A stretch of DNA of 64,000 bases from Pelosinus fermentans_B. Lineage in GTDB: Bacteria; Bacillota; Negativicutes; DSM-13327. The DNA lies in assembly GCA_032079965.1 (NCBI GenBank), contig DAMATJ010000012.1:1-64000 (forward strand). The letters are read 5' to 3'. The notes below the pieces were generated by a model. It was not told the DNA's origin. It made no database searches and saw only the letters and a list, made by a program, of their open reading frames with translations. Position numbers and translations under genes: made by a program. Positions within the stretch are counted from its first letter, which is position 1. Every line of letters begins with the position of its first letter. Shown one piece after another: positions 31,859 to 41,349 of the stretch.

Positions 31859-33046
31859 ATGCGTAAAAAGGAATGTATTGCTATGATATTAGCAGGTGGG
31901 CAGGGAAGCAGGCTGGGAAGCTTGACAAGCAAGATCGCGAAGCCAGCCGTGCCTTTTGGCGGTAAGTATCGTATTATCGATTTTCCTTTGAGCAATTGCC
32001 ACAACTCTGGAATTGATACGGTGGGAGTGTTGACCCAGTATCGTCCTCTGGCTTTGCACAGCTATATCGGAATCGGTAGTCCATGGGACTTGGATCGCAG
32101 AGACGGCGGGGTGTATGTTTTGCCTCCTTATGCCCAGGAAGGTGGTGCAGAATGGTATAAAGGGACAGCAGATGCAATATATCAAAATTTAAATTTTATT
32201 GATATGATCAACCCTAACTATGTATTGGTCTTATCAGGTGATCATATTTACAACATGGATTATTCACTAATGCTGGAGCGCCATAAGAAGCAAAAAGCAG
32301 AAGCTACGATTTCGGTAATTGAAGTACCTTGGCATGAGACCTCGCGCTTTGGCATTATGAATACGGATGAACAGGGCAGAATTACAGAATTTATTGAAAA
32401 GCCTAAAGAAGCGAACAGTAATTTGGCCTCCATGGGAATTTACATTTTTAATTGGCGTTTATTGCGAAAGTGTTTAGAAGATGACCGCAAAAATGCCCTT
32501 TCCAGTCATGATTTCGGCAAAGATATCATTCCTAAATTATTGATGGATGGTCATCGTTTATTTGCATATTATTTTAAAGGATATTGGAAGGATGTAGGAA
32601 CAGTAGAAAGCTTTTGGGAAGCGAATATGGATTTATTAGCGGATGAGCCGGAGCTGGACTTATACAATCCTAATTGGCGGGTTTATTCTGTAAATCCTAC
32701 CAGGCCGGCCCATTATATTGGCACTACGGCAAAGATCACTCGTTCTTTGGTGAGTGAAGGCTGCTCAATTTTAGGCGAGGTGGAACATTCTGTAATTTTT
32801 CCCGGTGTACATATTGAGGAAGGGGCTATCATTAAGGATTCCATTGTTATGCCCTATGTTACTATCAGCAGAGACGCGCAGATTTACCGAGGAATTATCG
32901 GACGAAAAAGCTTAATCGAAGAAGGCGCTTTGATTGGTTCCATCAATCATGAAGGGATATGTGTCATAGAAGAAAACATCATCATACCCAGTGATGCTCA
33001 AATTCTAGAGAATCATATGATAAGTAAACAAAAACAGGTGGGATAA
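31859..33046 (+). CDS. glgC: glucose-1-phosphate adenylyltransferase, catalytic subunit (copy 1)
   Basis: 395 residues from ATG 31859, with GGGGGA 8 bases upstream. It makes ADP-glucose from glucose-1-phosphate and ATP. The nucleotide loop AGGQGSRLGSLTSKIAKPA, the catalytic Asp region SGDHIYNMDY and the sugar-phosphate Lys in FIEKPKEA are all present. A left-handed beta-helix with hexapeptide-like turns forms the C-terminus (SILGEVEHSVIF, IKDSIVMPYV). It is followed after one base by its GlgD partner, and a second glgC-glgD pair occurs at 41350, so two ADP-glucose enzymes may exist with different control. Confidence 0.94.
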   Translation: MRKKECIAMILAGGQGSRLGSLTSKIAKPAVPFGGKYRIIDFPLSNCHNSGIDTVGVLTQYRPLALHSYIGIGSPWDLDRRDGGVYVLPPYAQEGGAEWYKGTADAIYQNLNFIDMINPNYVLVLSGDHIYNMDYSLMLERHKKQKAEATISVIEVPWHETSRFGIMNTDEQGRITEFIEKPKEANSNLASMGIYIFNWRLLRKCLEDDRKNALSSHDFGKDIIPKLLMDGHRLFAYYFKGYWKDVGTVESFWEANMDLLADEPELDLYNPNWRVYSVNPTRPAHYIGTTAKITRSLVSEGCSILGEVEHSVIFPGVHIEEGAIIKDSIVMPYVTISRDAQIYRGIIGRKSLIEEGALIGSINHEGICVIEENIIIPSDAQILENHMISKQKQVG

Positions 33047-33047
33047 G

Positions 33048-34163
33048 ATGCAAAACGTTATGGGAATTATTAATTTGAATCTTGGTCAGGATCTTTTAAA
33101 AGAGCTCACTATGGGAAGACCATTGGCGGCTCTTCCTTTTGGCGGCAGGTATCGGTTGATTGATTTTATTTTATCCAATATGGTGAATTCAGGAATGCAG
33201 AATGTAGGGATTTTGGTACAAGATAAATATCGGGCATTAATGGATCATTTGCGTTCAGGGAAGGAGTGGGATTTAGCCCGGAAAAGAGATGGTTTATTTA
33301 TCTTACCTCCTAATCCTAATCCGTATTCATCGGGAGGATGCCGGGGGAGTGTAGAAAATTTTTATAATAATTTAGACTACATTGAAAGCAGCAGGCAGGA
33401 ATATATGCTGATTGCTGGCAGTCATATTGTCTGCAACTTGAATTATCGTAAAGCTTTTAAGTTTCATAAAGATATGAATGCAGACATTACAATATTATAT
33501 AAGGAATATGATGCAGAGGATGAACTTTCCCAATATACCATTCTGGATTGTCAGCCTGACGGCCGAATTAGCGACATGGGCAGTCAATCATCTAGAACCT
33601 CGTCCCGTAAAGTTTCCATGGAGATGTATCTGATTGAAAAGGGGTTATTGGTAGAATTGATCAAAGACTGCCAGGCACGAGGCGGCTGGGATTTTGTAAA
33701 GGACGTTTTAATTAAAAATATAGATAAACTAAAGATGTTTGGTTATCCTTATAAGGGATATGCGGCCAGGATTGATTCCATAAAAAATTATTATCGTCAC
33801 AATATGGATTTGCTTAGGCCGGAGAAGTGGGAGGAATTATTCTTCAAATCAGGACTTGTGTACACGAAAGTAAAAGATGAAGCCCCGGTCAAGTATAAGG
33901 AAAATGCCAGAGCCTTTAATACGATGATTGCCAATGGCTGCATCATTGAGGGACGTGTGGAAAACAGTATATTGTTTCGCGGCGTCAAGGTACATAAAGG
34001 TGCATATATTAAGGACAGTATTATTATGCAAAAATGTGAAATAGCTGAAAATGCAATTATTGAAAATGTAATCTGTGATAAAAATGTATGTATTACCCAA
34101 GGTAAATGGTTAAAAGGGGAGAAGAACTATCCTCTCGTAGTGGCAAAGGGGACCATCGTATAA
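33048..34163 (+). CDS. glgD: GlgD, regulatory subunit of ADP-glucose pyrophosphorylase (copy 1)
   Basis: 371 residues. It is homologous to GlgC but lacks the ATP loop: the N-terminus runs GIINLNLGQDLLKELTMGRPLAALPFGGRYRLIDF, without GGxGxRL, and the catalytic SGDH is changed to AGSH. Firmicute GlgD proteins are inactive alone and form heterotetramers with GlgC, raising its activity. The C-terminal beta-helix is intact (NSILFRGVKVHKGAYIKDSIIM). It starts two bases after glgC, and its stop is 59 bases ahead of a phosphorylase gene. Confidence 0.92.
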   Translation: MQNVMGIINLNLGQDLLKELTMGRPLAALPFGGRYRLIDFILSNMVNSGMQNVGILVQDKYRALMDHLRSGKEWDLARKRDGLFILPPNPNPYSSGGCRGSVENFYNNLDYIESSRQEYMLIAGSHIVCNLNYRKAFKFHKDMNADITILYKEYDAEDELSQYTILDCQPDGRISDMGSQSSRTSSRKVSMEMYLIEKGLLVELIKDCQARGGWDFVKDVLIKNIDKLKMFGYPYKGYAARIDSIKNYYRHNMDLLRPEKWEELFFKSGLVYTKVKDEAPVKYKENARAFNTMIANGCIIEGRVENSILFRGVKVHKGAYIKDSIIMQKCEIAENAIIENVICDKNVCITQGKWLKGEKNYPLVVAKGTIV

Positions 34164-34222
34164 GTACAGGGGAGTGAGCAAAAGATTATCCTTCAGAATT
34201 AGTCATTTTCAGGAGGTTTTTT

Positions 34223-36658
34223 TTGTTGATGGATAAAGAAGGATTTAAAGACGCGTATAGTAAAAAATTACAAGCCCTGCATGGCAAAAGTCTTGAAGAA
34301 TCCAGTATTCACGATCAGTATATAGCGTTGGGGAGCCTGCTGCGGGATTATATCAGTCCAAATTGGATAAAGACCAATCAGCAGTATAAGGCCAAGGGCG
34401 ATAAACAAATCTATTATTTTTCAATAGAATTTCTATTAGGTAAATTGCTGGATATGAACCTGCTCAATCTAGGAGTGAAAGAGGTTTGTCAGACCGGACT
34501 TAAAGAACTGGGGATTGATTTATCTGTATTGCTGCAGGAAGAGCCGGATGCAGGACTTGGCAATGGGGGACTTGGGAGACTTGCTGCTTGTTTTCTAGAT
34601 TCCATGGCAGCCTTATCACTTCCGGGGCATGGCTGCGGTATTCGATATACCTATGGATTGTTTGAGCAGAAAATAGTCAAGAATTATCAAGTGGAATTAC
34701 CGGATAACTGGTTGAAAGATGGTTATATATGGGAATATCGTAGAACGAATAAAGCAGTAGAAGTTGCCTTTGGCGGTCATGTAAGAAGCGTAGTAAAAGC
34801 AGATGGCAGAACCTATTATTTTCATGAGAATGCGGAAGTGATATTAGCGGTTCCTTATGATATTCCTATGATCGGATATCAAAATAATACGGTCAATACT
34901 CTCAGGTTATGGAGCGCAGAATTGGCACATAACGACTGCTATTTTGCATTCCGTAATCGGAATGATTTCTTAAAAGCGATAGAATATAAGAATTCAGTGG
35001 AGCGAATTTCTAAGTACTTATATCCCGATGATACCCATCCTGAAGGACGTCTGCTGCGATTAAAACAGGAATATTTTTTTGTTTCTGCCGGATTGCAAAG
35101 TATTCTAAAAAGATTTAAGTCTGCGAATCATAGGATTCAACTCTTTCCTGATAAAATCGGCGTACACATTAATGATACGCATCCAGCTTTAGCTGTTCCG
35201 GAATTGATGCGAATCTTAATTGATGAGGAGAATCTCGGTTGGGATGAGGCTTGGCAGATTACAACTAAGACCATATCCTATACCAATCATACTGTGCTGC
35301 CTGAGGCTCTTGAAACATGGCCGGTGGAGATGTTCCAGAACTTGCTGCCCCGGATTTATATGGTGATTGAAGAAATTAACCAGCGATTCTGTAAAGATCT
35401 TTGGGAACAATATCCTGGACAGTGGGGACGTATCAGAGATATGGCAGTGATTGCCGATGGCGTAATACATATGGCACGTCTGGCAGTAGTAGGCAGCCAT
35501 AGCGTTAATGGGGTGGCGAAGCTGCATTCGGAGATTTTGCAGCAACATCTGATGCATAATTTTTATCAATATGATCCTACTAAATTTCATAATAAAACAA
35601 ACGGCATTACACATCGTCGTTGGCTACTAAAAGCCAATCCGCTGCTTACGGATTTAATTAATAATGCAATCGGAACCCACTGGATTGCTGATCCAAAGGA
35701 ACTGCTGCTGTTGCGTAAGTACTCCCAAGATACTGTTTTTAAAGAACAATTAGGGACTATAAAGCTTAAGAATAAAATAAAGCTGGTTGATCATATTTAC
35801 AGTCATTATGGGATATCTGTGAATCTCCATTCTATTTTTGATATACAAATCAAACGGATTCATGCTTATAAGCGCCAAATATTAAATGTATTGCATATTA
35901 TGCATCTATATAATGAATTGAAATTAAATCCGCAATTAGACATGGTTCCACGCACCTTTATTTTCGCAGGAAAGGCTGCACCAGGCTATTATATAGCCAA
36001 ACAAACGGTCAAATTGATTAATATCCTGGGATCTGTTATTAATCATGACAAAACAATACAAGATAAACTAAAAGTAGTTTTCATGGAGAATTATAGTGTA
36101 TCCTTAGGGGAAATGCTGTTTCCTGCAGCCGATGTGAGTGAACAAATTTCTACTGCCAGCAAGGAAGCTTCTGGAACCGGAAATATGAAGTTTATGATGA
36201 ACGGGGCTGTTACCATTGGAACATTAGATGGTGCTAATATTGAGATCAAAGAAGCAGTTGGCCCGGAAAATATTATTATTTTTGGTCTCACCGCCCAGCA
36301 GGCGCTTGATTACTATAAGCATGGAGGCTACAATGCCTGGGATGTCTATAATGAAGATATGCGGGTCAAAAAAGTAATTGAGCAGCTGGTAAATGGGTAT
36401 CTGCCTGATGAAAGAGAAGAGTTTAGACCCCTGTATGATTATTTGCTGCGTAATAATGATGAATTCTTTGTTTTAAAGGATTTTGCAGCTTATGCCGATG
36501 CTCATAAACGGTTAGACGATACATTTCGTCAGAGACAGCATTGGCAGTCGATGTGTCTGGAAAATATCGCTCATTCCGGTTTATTTTCCAGTGATAAAAC
36601 AATACGGGAATATGCTGCAGAAACCTGGCATCTGGGAGAGTCAACTATAAGAGGATGA
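34223..36658 (+). CDS. glgP: glycogen phosphorylase (copy 1)
   Basis: 811 residues. It releases glucose-1-phosphate from glycogen chain ends using phosphate. The PLP lysine block EASGTGNMKF is near residue 655; other marks are GLGNGGLGRLAACF, GHGCGIRYTYGLFEQ, NDTHPALAVPELMRIL, and HNKTNGITHRRWL. The start is taken as TTG 34223, because AGGAGG is 6 bases before it and the paralog at 36908 has ATG at the exactly corresponding residue (both begin M-L-M-D-K). It is the first of two tandem phosphorylase genes of identical length. A hairpin at 36667-36699 separates them. Confidence 0.94.
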   Translation: MLMDKEGFKDAYSKKLQALHGKSLEESSIHDQYIALGSLLRDYISPNWIKTNQQYKAKGDKQIYYFSIEFLLGKLLDMNLLNLGVKEVCQTGLKELGIDLSVLLQEEPDAGLGNGGLGRLAACFLDSMAALSLPGHGCGIRYTYGLFEQKIVKNYQVELPDNWLKDGYIWEYRRTNKAVEVAFGGHVRSVVKADGRTYYFHENAEVILAVPYDIPMIGYQNNTVNTLRLWSAELAHNDCYFAFRNRNDFLKAIEYKNSVERISKYLYPDDTHPEGRLLRLKQEYFFVSAGLQSILKRFKSANHRIQLFPDKIGVHINDTHPALAVPELMRILIDEENLGWDEAWQITTKTISYTNHTVLPEALETWPVEMFQNLLPRIYMVIEEINQRFCKDLWEQYPGQWGRIRDMAVIADGVIHMARLAVVGSHSVNGVAKLHSEILQQHLMHNFYQYDPTKFHNKTNGITHRRWLLKANPLLTDLINNAIGTHWIADPKELLLLRKYSQDTVFKEQLGTIKLKNKIKLVDHIYSHYGISVNLHSIFDIQIKRIHAYKRQILNVLHIMHLYNELKLNPQLDMVPRTFIFAGKAAPGYYIAKQTVKLINILGSVINHDKTIQDKLKVVFMENYSVSLGEMLFPAADVSEQISTASKEASGTGNMKFMMNGAVTIGTLDGANIEIKEAVGPENIIIFGLTAQQALDYYKHGGYNAWDVYNEDMRVKKVIEQLVNGYLPDEREEFRPLYDYLLRNNDEFFVLKDFAAYADAHKRLDDTFRQRQHWQSMCLENIAHSGLFSSDKTIREYAAETWHLGESTIRG

Positions 36659-36666
36659 AAAAGCAG

Positions 36667-36705
36667 CGAGAGTATACTTATGCGTAAAGTATGCTCTCGT
36701 TTTAT
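36667..36705 (+). terminator. hairpin between the two phosphorylase genes
   Basis: CGAGAGTATACTT (36667-36679) pairs with AAGTATGCTCTCG (36687-36699), one G-U, followed by TTTTAT. It may end part of the first transcript; a 200-base AT-rich leader then precedes the second phosphorylase and probably contains a promoter. Confidence 0.6.
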
Positions 36706-36907
36706 AATGCGCTTACGAAATATTGTAATGATACAGCATGAATTTACACAAAAATGCAAAAATTTCCTGCAAAAAAAGAAGGGTTTTTTCGGACAAATGG
36801 ACAAGTAATACGATAAGAGAAATCATATAATTTTTTTACAAAACAACAAGATTATCCAATACCATTACATATAAATATTGTAATTTTGAATAAGGGGGAC
36901 AGGCTGC

Positions 36908-39343
36908 ATGTTAATGGATAAAGATGAATTCAAAGCCATTTTTGTAAACAATCTGCAAACGATGTTTGGTAAAGGAATTGAGGAAGCGTCTATTAATAAT
37001 AAATATATGGCCCTAAGCCGAGTTATTCGTGATTGCATTAGTAAGAATTGGATGGAGACGAATAAACAGTATAGTGAGACGGGTGTAAAGCAGGTTTACT
37101 ACTTTTCCATGGAGTTTTTACTGGGAAAAGCACTGGATATGCACTTAGTCAATGGGGGAGTCAAGGAAATCTATCGAGAGGCCCTGGAAGAGCTGGGGAT
37201 TGACTTAAACGAACTGGAAAAACAAGAAGCAGATCCGGGTCTGGGGAATGGTGGATTGGGTCGTTTAGCAGCCTGCTTTATGGAATCCATGGCAGCTGTT
37301 GGTATACCGGGACATGGCTGCGGCATCCGCTATACTTATGGTTTATTCGAGCAAAAGATTGTTGATCATAATCAAGTCGAATTGCCTGATAACTGGCTTC
37401 AGGATGGGTATGCCTGGGAATTCCGTAAAGCAGATAAAGCAGTAGAGGTCAAATTTGGCGGCACCATTAATAGTAGCCAGCAAGGAGAGCGATGGGTATT
37501 TACTCATGAAAATTATGAGGCTGTATTGGCAGTACCTTATGATGTTCCCCTTGCTGGCTATCATAATAATACGGTGAATACGCTGCGATTGTGGAATGCA
37601 GAATCGTTACATGACACTTTTGATTTAGCTTCCTTTAATCGGGGTGAATATTTGGAAGCCATGGAGTATCGATCCTCCGTTGGTTTAATATCAAAAATAT
37701 TATATCCACAGGATAATTTTTATGAAGGACGTCTATTGCGTTTAAAACAGCAGTACTTCTTTGTTTCTGCTGGACTGCAGAGTATCATCCGGCGTTACAA
37801 GAAGAGGTATAGCTCCATGAAGCAATTGCCGAAAAGAGTAGCTGTTCATATTAATGATACCCATCCGGCCATCGCTGTACCTGAGCTGATGCGTTTATTG
37901 ATGGATCAGGAGGAATTATCTTGGGATGATGCCTGGAAGATTACTACGGAAACCATTTCCTATACCAATCACACCATTATGCCGGAAGCCTTAGAAACAT
38001 GGCCAGTTGAGATGTTTAAGTCGCTGCTTCCAAGAATGTATATGATTGTACATGAAATTAATGAACGCGTGTGCCGCAGTTTATGGGATGCCTATCCCGG
38101 AGACTGGGAGCGAATTCGAAGCATGGCAGTGATTGCTGATAATATGGTGCATATGGCCAGGCTTGCTGTAGTTGGCAGTCATAGTGTAAATGGTGTTGCT
38201 CAAATACATACAGACATCTTAAAAGAACACATTATGTCAAATTTCCATAAATTTTATCCCAAAAAGTTTAATAATAAAACAAATGGTATTACCCATCGGC
38301 GGTGGCTGTTAAAAGCTAACCCTGAGCTTGCCGGGATTATAAGCGACTGCATTGGATCAGGCTGGATCACCGACCCTCAGAGCTTAGAGGAATTTGGGCG
38401 ATTTGCCACGGATAAGATCATACAAGAAAAAGTCCGGAAAGTGAAACACAATAATAAAAAGATATTAGCGAAGTACATTAAGGAAAAAACAGGTGTTACC
38501 GTAGATGCCCGTTCCATTTTTGATGTTCATATTAAACGCATTCATTCTTACAAACGCCAAATACTGAATGTCTTTCATATTATGGATTTGTATAACCGAT
38601 TAAAGGAAAATCCTTCTTTGGCCATTACGCCTCGGACCTTTATTTTCGCTGGTAAAGCAGCACCAGGTTACTATATTGCAAAACAGACGATTAAATTGAT
38701 TAGTGTTCTGGCTTCGTTAATTAATAAGGATAAGGATATTAAAGGTAAGTTGAAGGTCATCTTTTTAGAAAATTATAGCGTCTCCTTAGGAGAACTGCTG
38801 TTTCCAGCAGCCGATGTGAGTGAGCAAATATCAACAGCCAGTAAAGAGGCTTCAGGAACAGGTAATATGAAGTTTATGCTGAACGGCGCAGTAACCATTG
38901 GTACGCTGGATGGAGCAAATGTGGAAATCCATGATGCGGTGGGCGATGATAATATCTTTATTTTCGGATTGACCAGCCAACAGGTGTTTGATTACTATAA
39001 TCACGGCGGATACGATGCTTGGCAGGTGTACAACAGCGATATACGGATTAAGACCGTTTTGGAACAATTGGTTAACGGCTTTTTGCCCTATCAGAGAGAA
39101 GAGTTTAGACCCTTGTATAATTCCTTACTTGCCGACAATGATGAATTTTTTGTCTTACGAGATTTTGATGCCTATGCAAAAGCGCAGGTCGAATTAGACA
39201 AACGCTATAAACAAAAAAATAAATGGATCGAAATGAGCATTCATAACATTGCACAAGCAGGTATTTTCTCAAGTGATCGCACCATTTGTGAATATGCCCG
39301 CGATATTTGGCATACAAAACCCGTAGTCATTACCAAACCATAG
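36908..39343 (+). CDS. glgP: glycogen phosphorylase (copy 2)
   Basis: 811 residues, collinear with the first copy over its whole length and sharing EASGTGNMKF, GLGNGGLGRLAACF and NKTNGITHRRWL. It differs at many surface positions, so it is an old rather than recent duplication. It has its own 250-base upstream region, unlike most genes in the cluster, so expression may be uncoupled from copy 1. Two phosphorylases could differ in chain-length preference or in timing (sporulation versus stationary phase); this is inference. The branching-enzyme gene follows after 29 bases. Confidence 0.94.
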   Translation: MLMDKDEFKAIFVNNLQTMFGKGIEEASINNKYMALSRVIRDCISKNWMETNKQYSETGVKQVYYFSMEFLLGKALDMHLVNGGVKEIYREALEELGIDLNELEKQEADPGLGNGGLGRLAACFMESMAAVGIPGHGCGIRYTYGLFEQKIVDHNQVELPDNWLQDGYAWEFRKADKAVEVKFGGTINSSQQGERWVFTHENYEAVLAVPYDVPLAGYHNNTVNTLRLWNAESLHDTFDLASFNRGEYLEAMEYRSSVGLISKILYPQDNFYEGRLLRLKQQYFFVSAGLQSIIRRYKKRYSSMKQLPKRVAVHINDTHPAIAVPELMRLLMDQEELSWDDAWKITTETISYTNHTIMPEALETWPVEMFKSLLPRMYMIVHEINERVCRSLWDAYPGDWERIRSMAVIADNMVHMARLAVVGSHSVNGVAQIHTDILKEHIMSNFHKFYPKKFNNKTNGITHRRWLLKANPELAGIISDCIGSGWITDPQSLEEFGRFATDKIIQEKVRKVKHNNKKILAKYIKEKTGVTVDARSIFDVHIKRIHSYKRQILNVFHIMDLYNRLKENPSLAITPRTFIFAGKAAPGYYIAKQTIKLISVLASLINKDKDIKGKLKVIFLENYSVSLGELLFPAADVSEQISTASKEASGTGNMKFMLNGAVTIGTLDGANVEIHDAVGDDNIFIFGLTSQQVFDYYNHGGYDAWQVYNSDIRIKTVLEQLVNGFLPYQREEFRPLYNSLLADNDEFFVLRDFDAYAKAQVELDKRYKQKNKWIEMSIHNIAQAGIFSSDRTICEYARDIWHTKPVVITKP

Positions 39344-39372
39344 TCTGTGAATAGTGATAGGGGAGGTATTAT

Positions 39373-41271
39373 ATGGCAGTTCCTATTTCACCAATCAGTC
39401 AAGACGATTTGTATCTGTTTCATGAAGGCAGTAACTTTCGAAGCTATCAGTTGCTGGGGGCTCATGTTCTCACCGAGAATGGCAAACGAGGTGTACGCTT
39501 TACGGTATGGGCACCAAATGCTAAGGGAGTACGAGTTGTCGGAGATTTTAATGCCTGGCAGGGCGAGGGTCATAAGATGAATCGCGTAGGGGAATCAGGT
39601 GTATGGCTGCTGTTTATTCCGGATCTTGTGGCAGGAGATATCTATAAATATGAAATCCAGGCTGCTGGCGGACAGACGCATATGAAGGCGGATCCTTATG
39701 CTTTTTATTCTCAGCTTCGGCCGGAAACCGCTTCGGTGGTCTACGATTTAAATGGTTATCAATGGAAAGACAAAAAATGGCAGTCTAGGAAGTGGCAGCC
39801 TGTAAATCAGCAGCCCCTATTGATTTATGAAGTGCATTTAGGATCGTGGCGGCGAGGGGCAGACAACGCTGTGCTGACATATCGTGAGCTGGCAGAGCTC
39901 CTTCCCCAATATGCATCTGCTATGGGCTATACGCACATTGAGATCATGCCAGTTGCCGAACATCCTTTTGATGGATCTTGGGGCTATCAAGCGACAGGAT
40001 ATTATGCCATTACCAGCCGTTACGGTACGCCAGAAGATTTTATGTATCTGGTTGATGTATGTCATGAATATGAAATTGGTGTGATTGTAGACTGGGTACC
40101 AGGGCATTTTTGCAAAGATGATCATGGACTTAGGCAGTTTGATGGTACTGCATTATACGAGTATGCTGATGCCCAGCGGGCGGAGAATAAAGGCTGGGGT
40201 ACTGCCAATTTCGATTTAGGACGCACGGAAGTGCTGAGTTTCCTGATTTCCAATGCTGTATTCTGGCTGGATGTCTATCATATTGATGGTATTCGGGTGG
40301 ATGCGGTTTCTAATATCTTGTATTTAAATTATGGCAGAGAAGCTGGGGATTGGACGCCCAATCAATATGGGGGTGATGGCAATCTGGAAGGGGCAGCTTT
40401 TTTGCGCAAGCTGAATGAAGTCGTGTTTGCACAGCGGCCTAATGTGCTTATGATGGCAGAAGAATCAACTTCCTGGCCCATGGTATCTTGGCCGACCTAT
40501 AGCGGCGGCTTGGGTTTTAACTTCAAATGGAATATGGGCTGGATGAATGATATGCTGCGATATATGGAAATCGATCCAGTTCATCGAAAATGGAATCATC
40601 ATTTGTTAACCTTTTCGTTTATGTATGCTTTTTCAGAAAATTTCATTCTGCCTTTATCTCACGATGAAGTGGTTCATGGAAAGAAATCAATGCTCAATAA
40701 AATGCCTGGTGACTATTGGCAAAAATTTGCTAATCTGCGTGCTTTTTATGGTTATTGGATGGCTCATCCGGGAAAAAAATTATTATTTATGGGCAGTGAG
40801 TTTGGCCAATTTATTGAATGGCAGGATCATGAGAGTCTGGACTGGCACTTAGTGGAGTCCCCTATGCATAAAAAACTGCAGGAGTATTGTCGCAGGTTAA
40901 ATCATTTTTATAAAGAGGAACGATCTTTATGGGTTGTAGATGGCAATTGGCAAGGATTTGAATGGATTGACTGCAGCGACTATACGCAAAGCGTGATTTG
41001 TTTTATGCGTAAGACTGCTAATCCAGAGGAAACGCTGCTGGTGGTGTGTAATTTTACACCTAACGTGCATCAGGCTTACCGAATCGGCGTACCTGTAGAG
41101 GGATCTTACCTAGAAATCTTTAACAGTGATTGGGAGGAGTTCGGAGGATCGGGACAAAAAAATACAGGAGTATTAGCAGCAGAAGAGATGGCTTGGCATA
41201 ATCATTCTCACTCCTTGGCGATCACCCTTCCGCCTTTAGCTACTATCTACCTAAAAAAGACTGAGAAATGA
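39373..41271 (+). CDS. glgB: 1,4-alpha-glucan branching enzyme
   Basis: 632 residues. An N-terminal CBM48-like domain (VRFTVWAPNAKGVRVVGDFNAW) is followed by the GH13 barrel: EVHLGSWRRG, DWVPGHFC, the nucleophile Asp in GIRVDAVSN, the acid Glu in MMAEESTSWP and SHDEVVHGKKSML. The C-terminal all-beta domain begins near residue 540. It moves alpha-1,4 chains to alpha-1,6 branch points in glycogen. The N-terminus lacks the extra ~100-residue domain of E. coli GlgB, as is usual in Firmicutes. GGGAGG lies 6 bases before ATG 39373. Confidence 0.94.
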   Translation: MAVPISPISQDDLYLFHEGSNFRSYQLLGAHVLTENGKRGVRFTVWAPNAKGVRVVGDFNAWQGEGHKMNRVGESGVWLLFIPDLVAGDIYKYEIQAAGGQTHMKADPYAFYSQLRPETASVVYDLNGYQWKDKKWQSRKWQPVNQQPLLIYEVHLGSWRRGADNAVLTYRELAELLPQYASAMGYTHIEIMPVAEHPFDGSWGYQATGYYAITSRYGTPEDFMYLVDVCHEYEIGVIVDWVPGHFCKDDHGLRQFDGTALYEYADAQRAENKGWGTANFDLGRTEVLSFLISNAVFWLDVYHIDGIRVDAVSNILYLNYGREAGDWTPNQYGGDGNLEGAAFLRKLNEVVFAQRPNVLMMAEESTSWPMVSWPTYSGGLGFNFKWNMGWMNDMLRYMEIDPVHRKWNHHLLTFSFMYAFSENFILPLSHDEVVHGKKSMLNKMPGDYWQKFANLRAFYGYWMAHPGKKLLFMGSEFGQFIEWQDHESLDWHLVESPMHKKLQEYCRRLNHFYKEERSLWVVDGNWQGFEWIDCSDYTQSVICFMRKTANPEETLLVVCNFTPNVHQAYRIGVPVEGSYLEIFNSDWEEFGGSGQKNTGVLAAEEMAWHNHSHSLAITLPPLATIYLKKTEK

Positions 41272-41349
41272 GCGGAAGGTAGCGTCCTAAATAAACATAA
41301 AGGTGTTGGAAGAAGTTATGAAAGACTTTTAATAGTAGGGGGCGTTATT

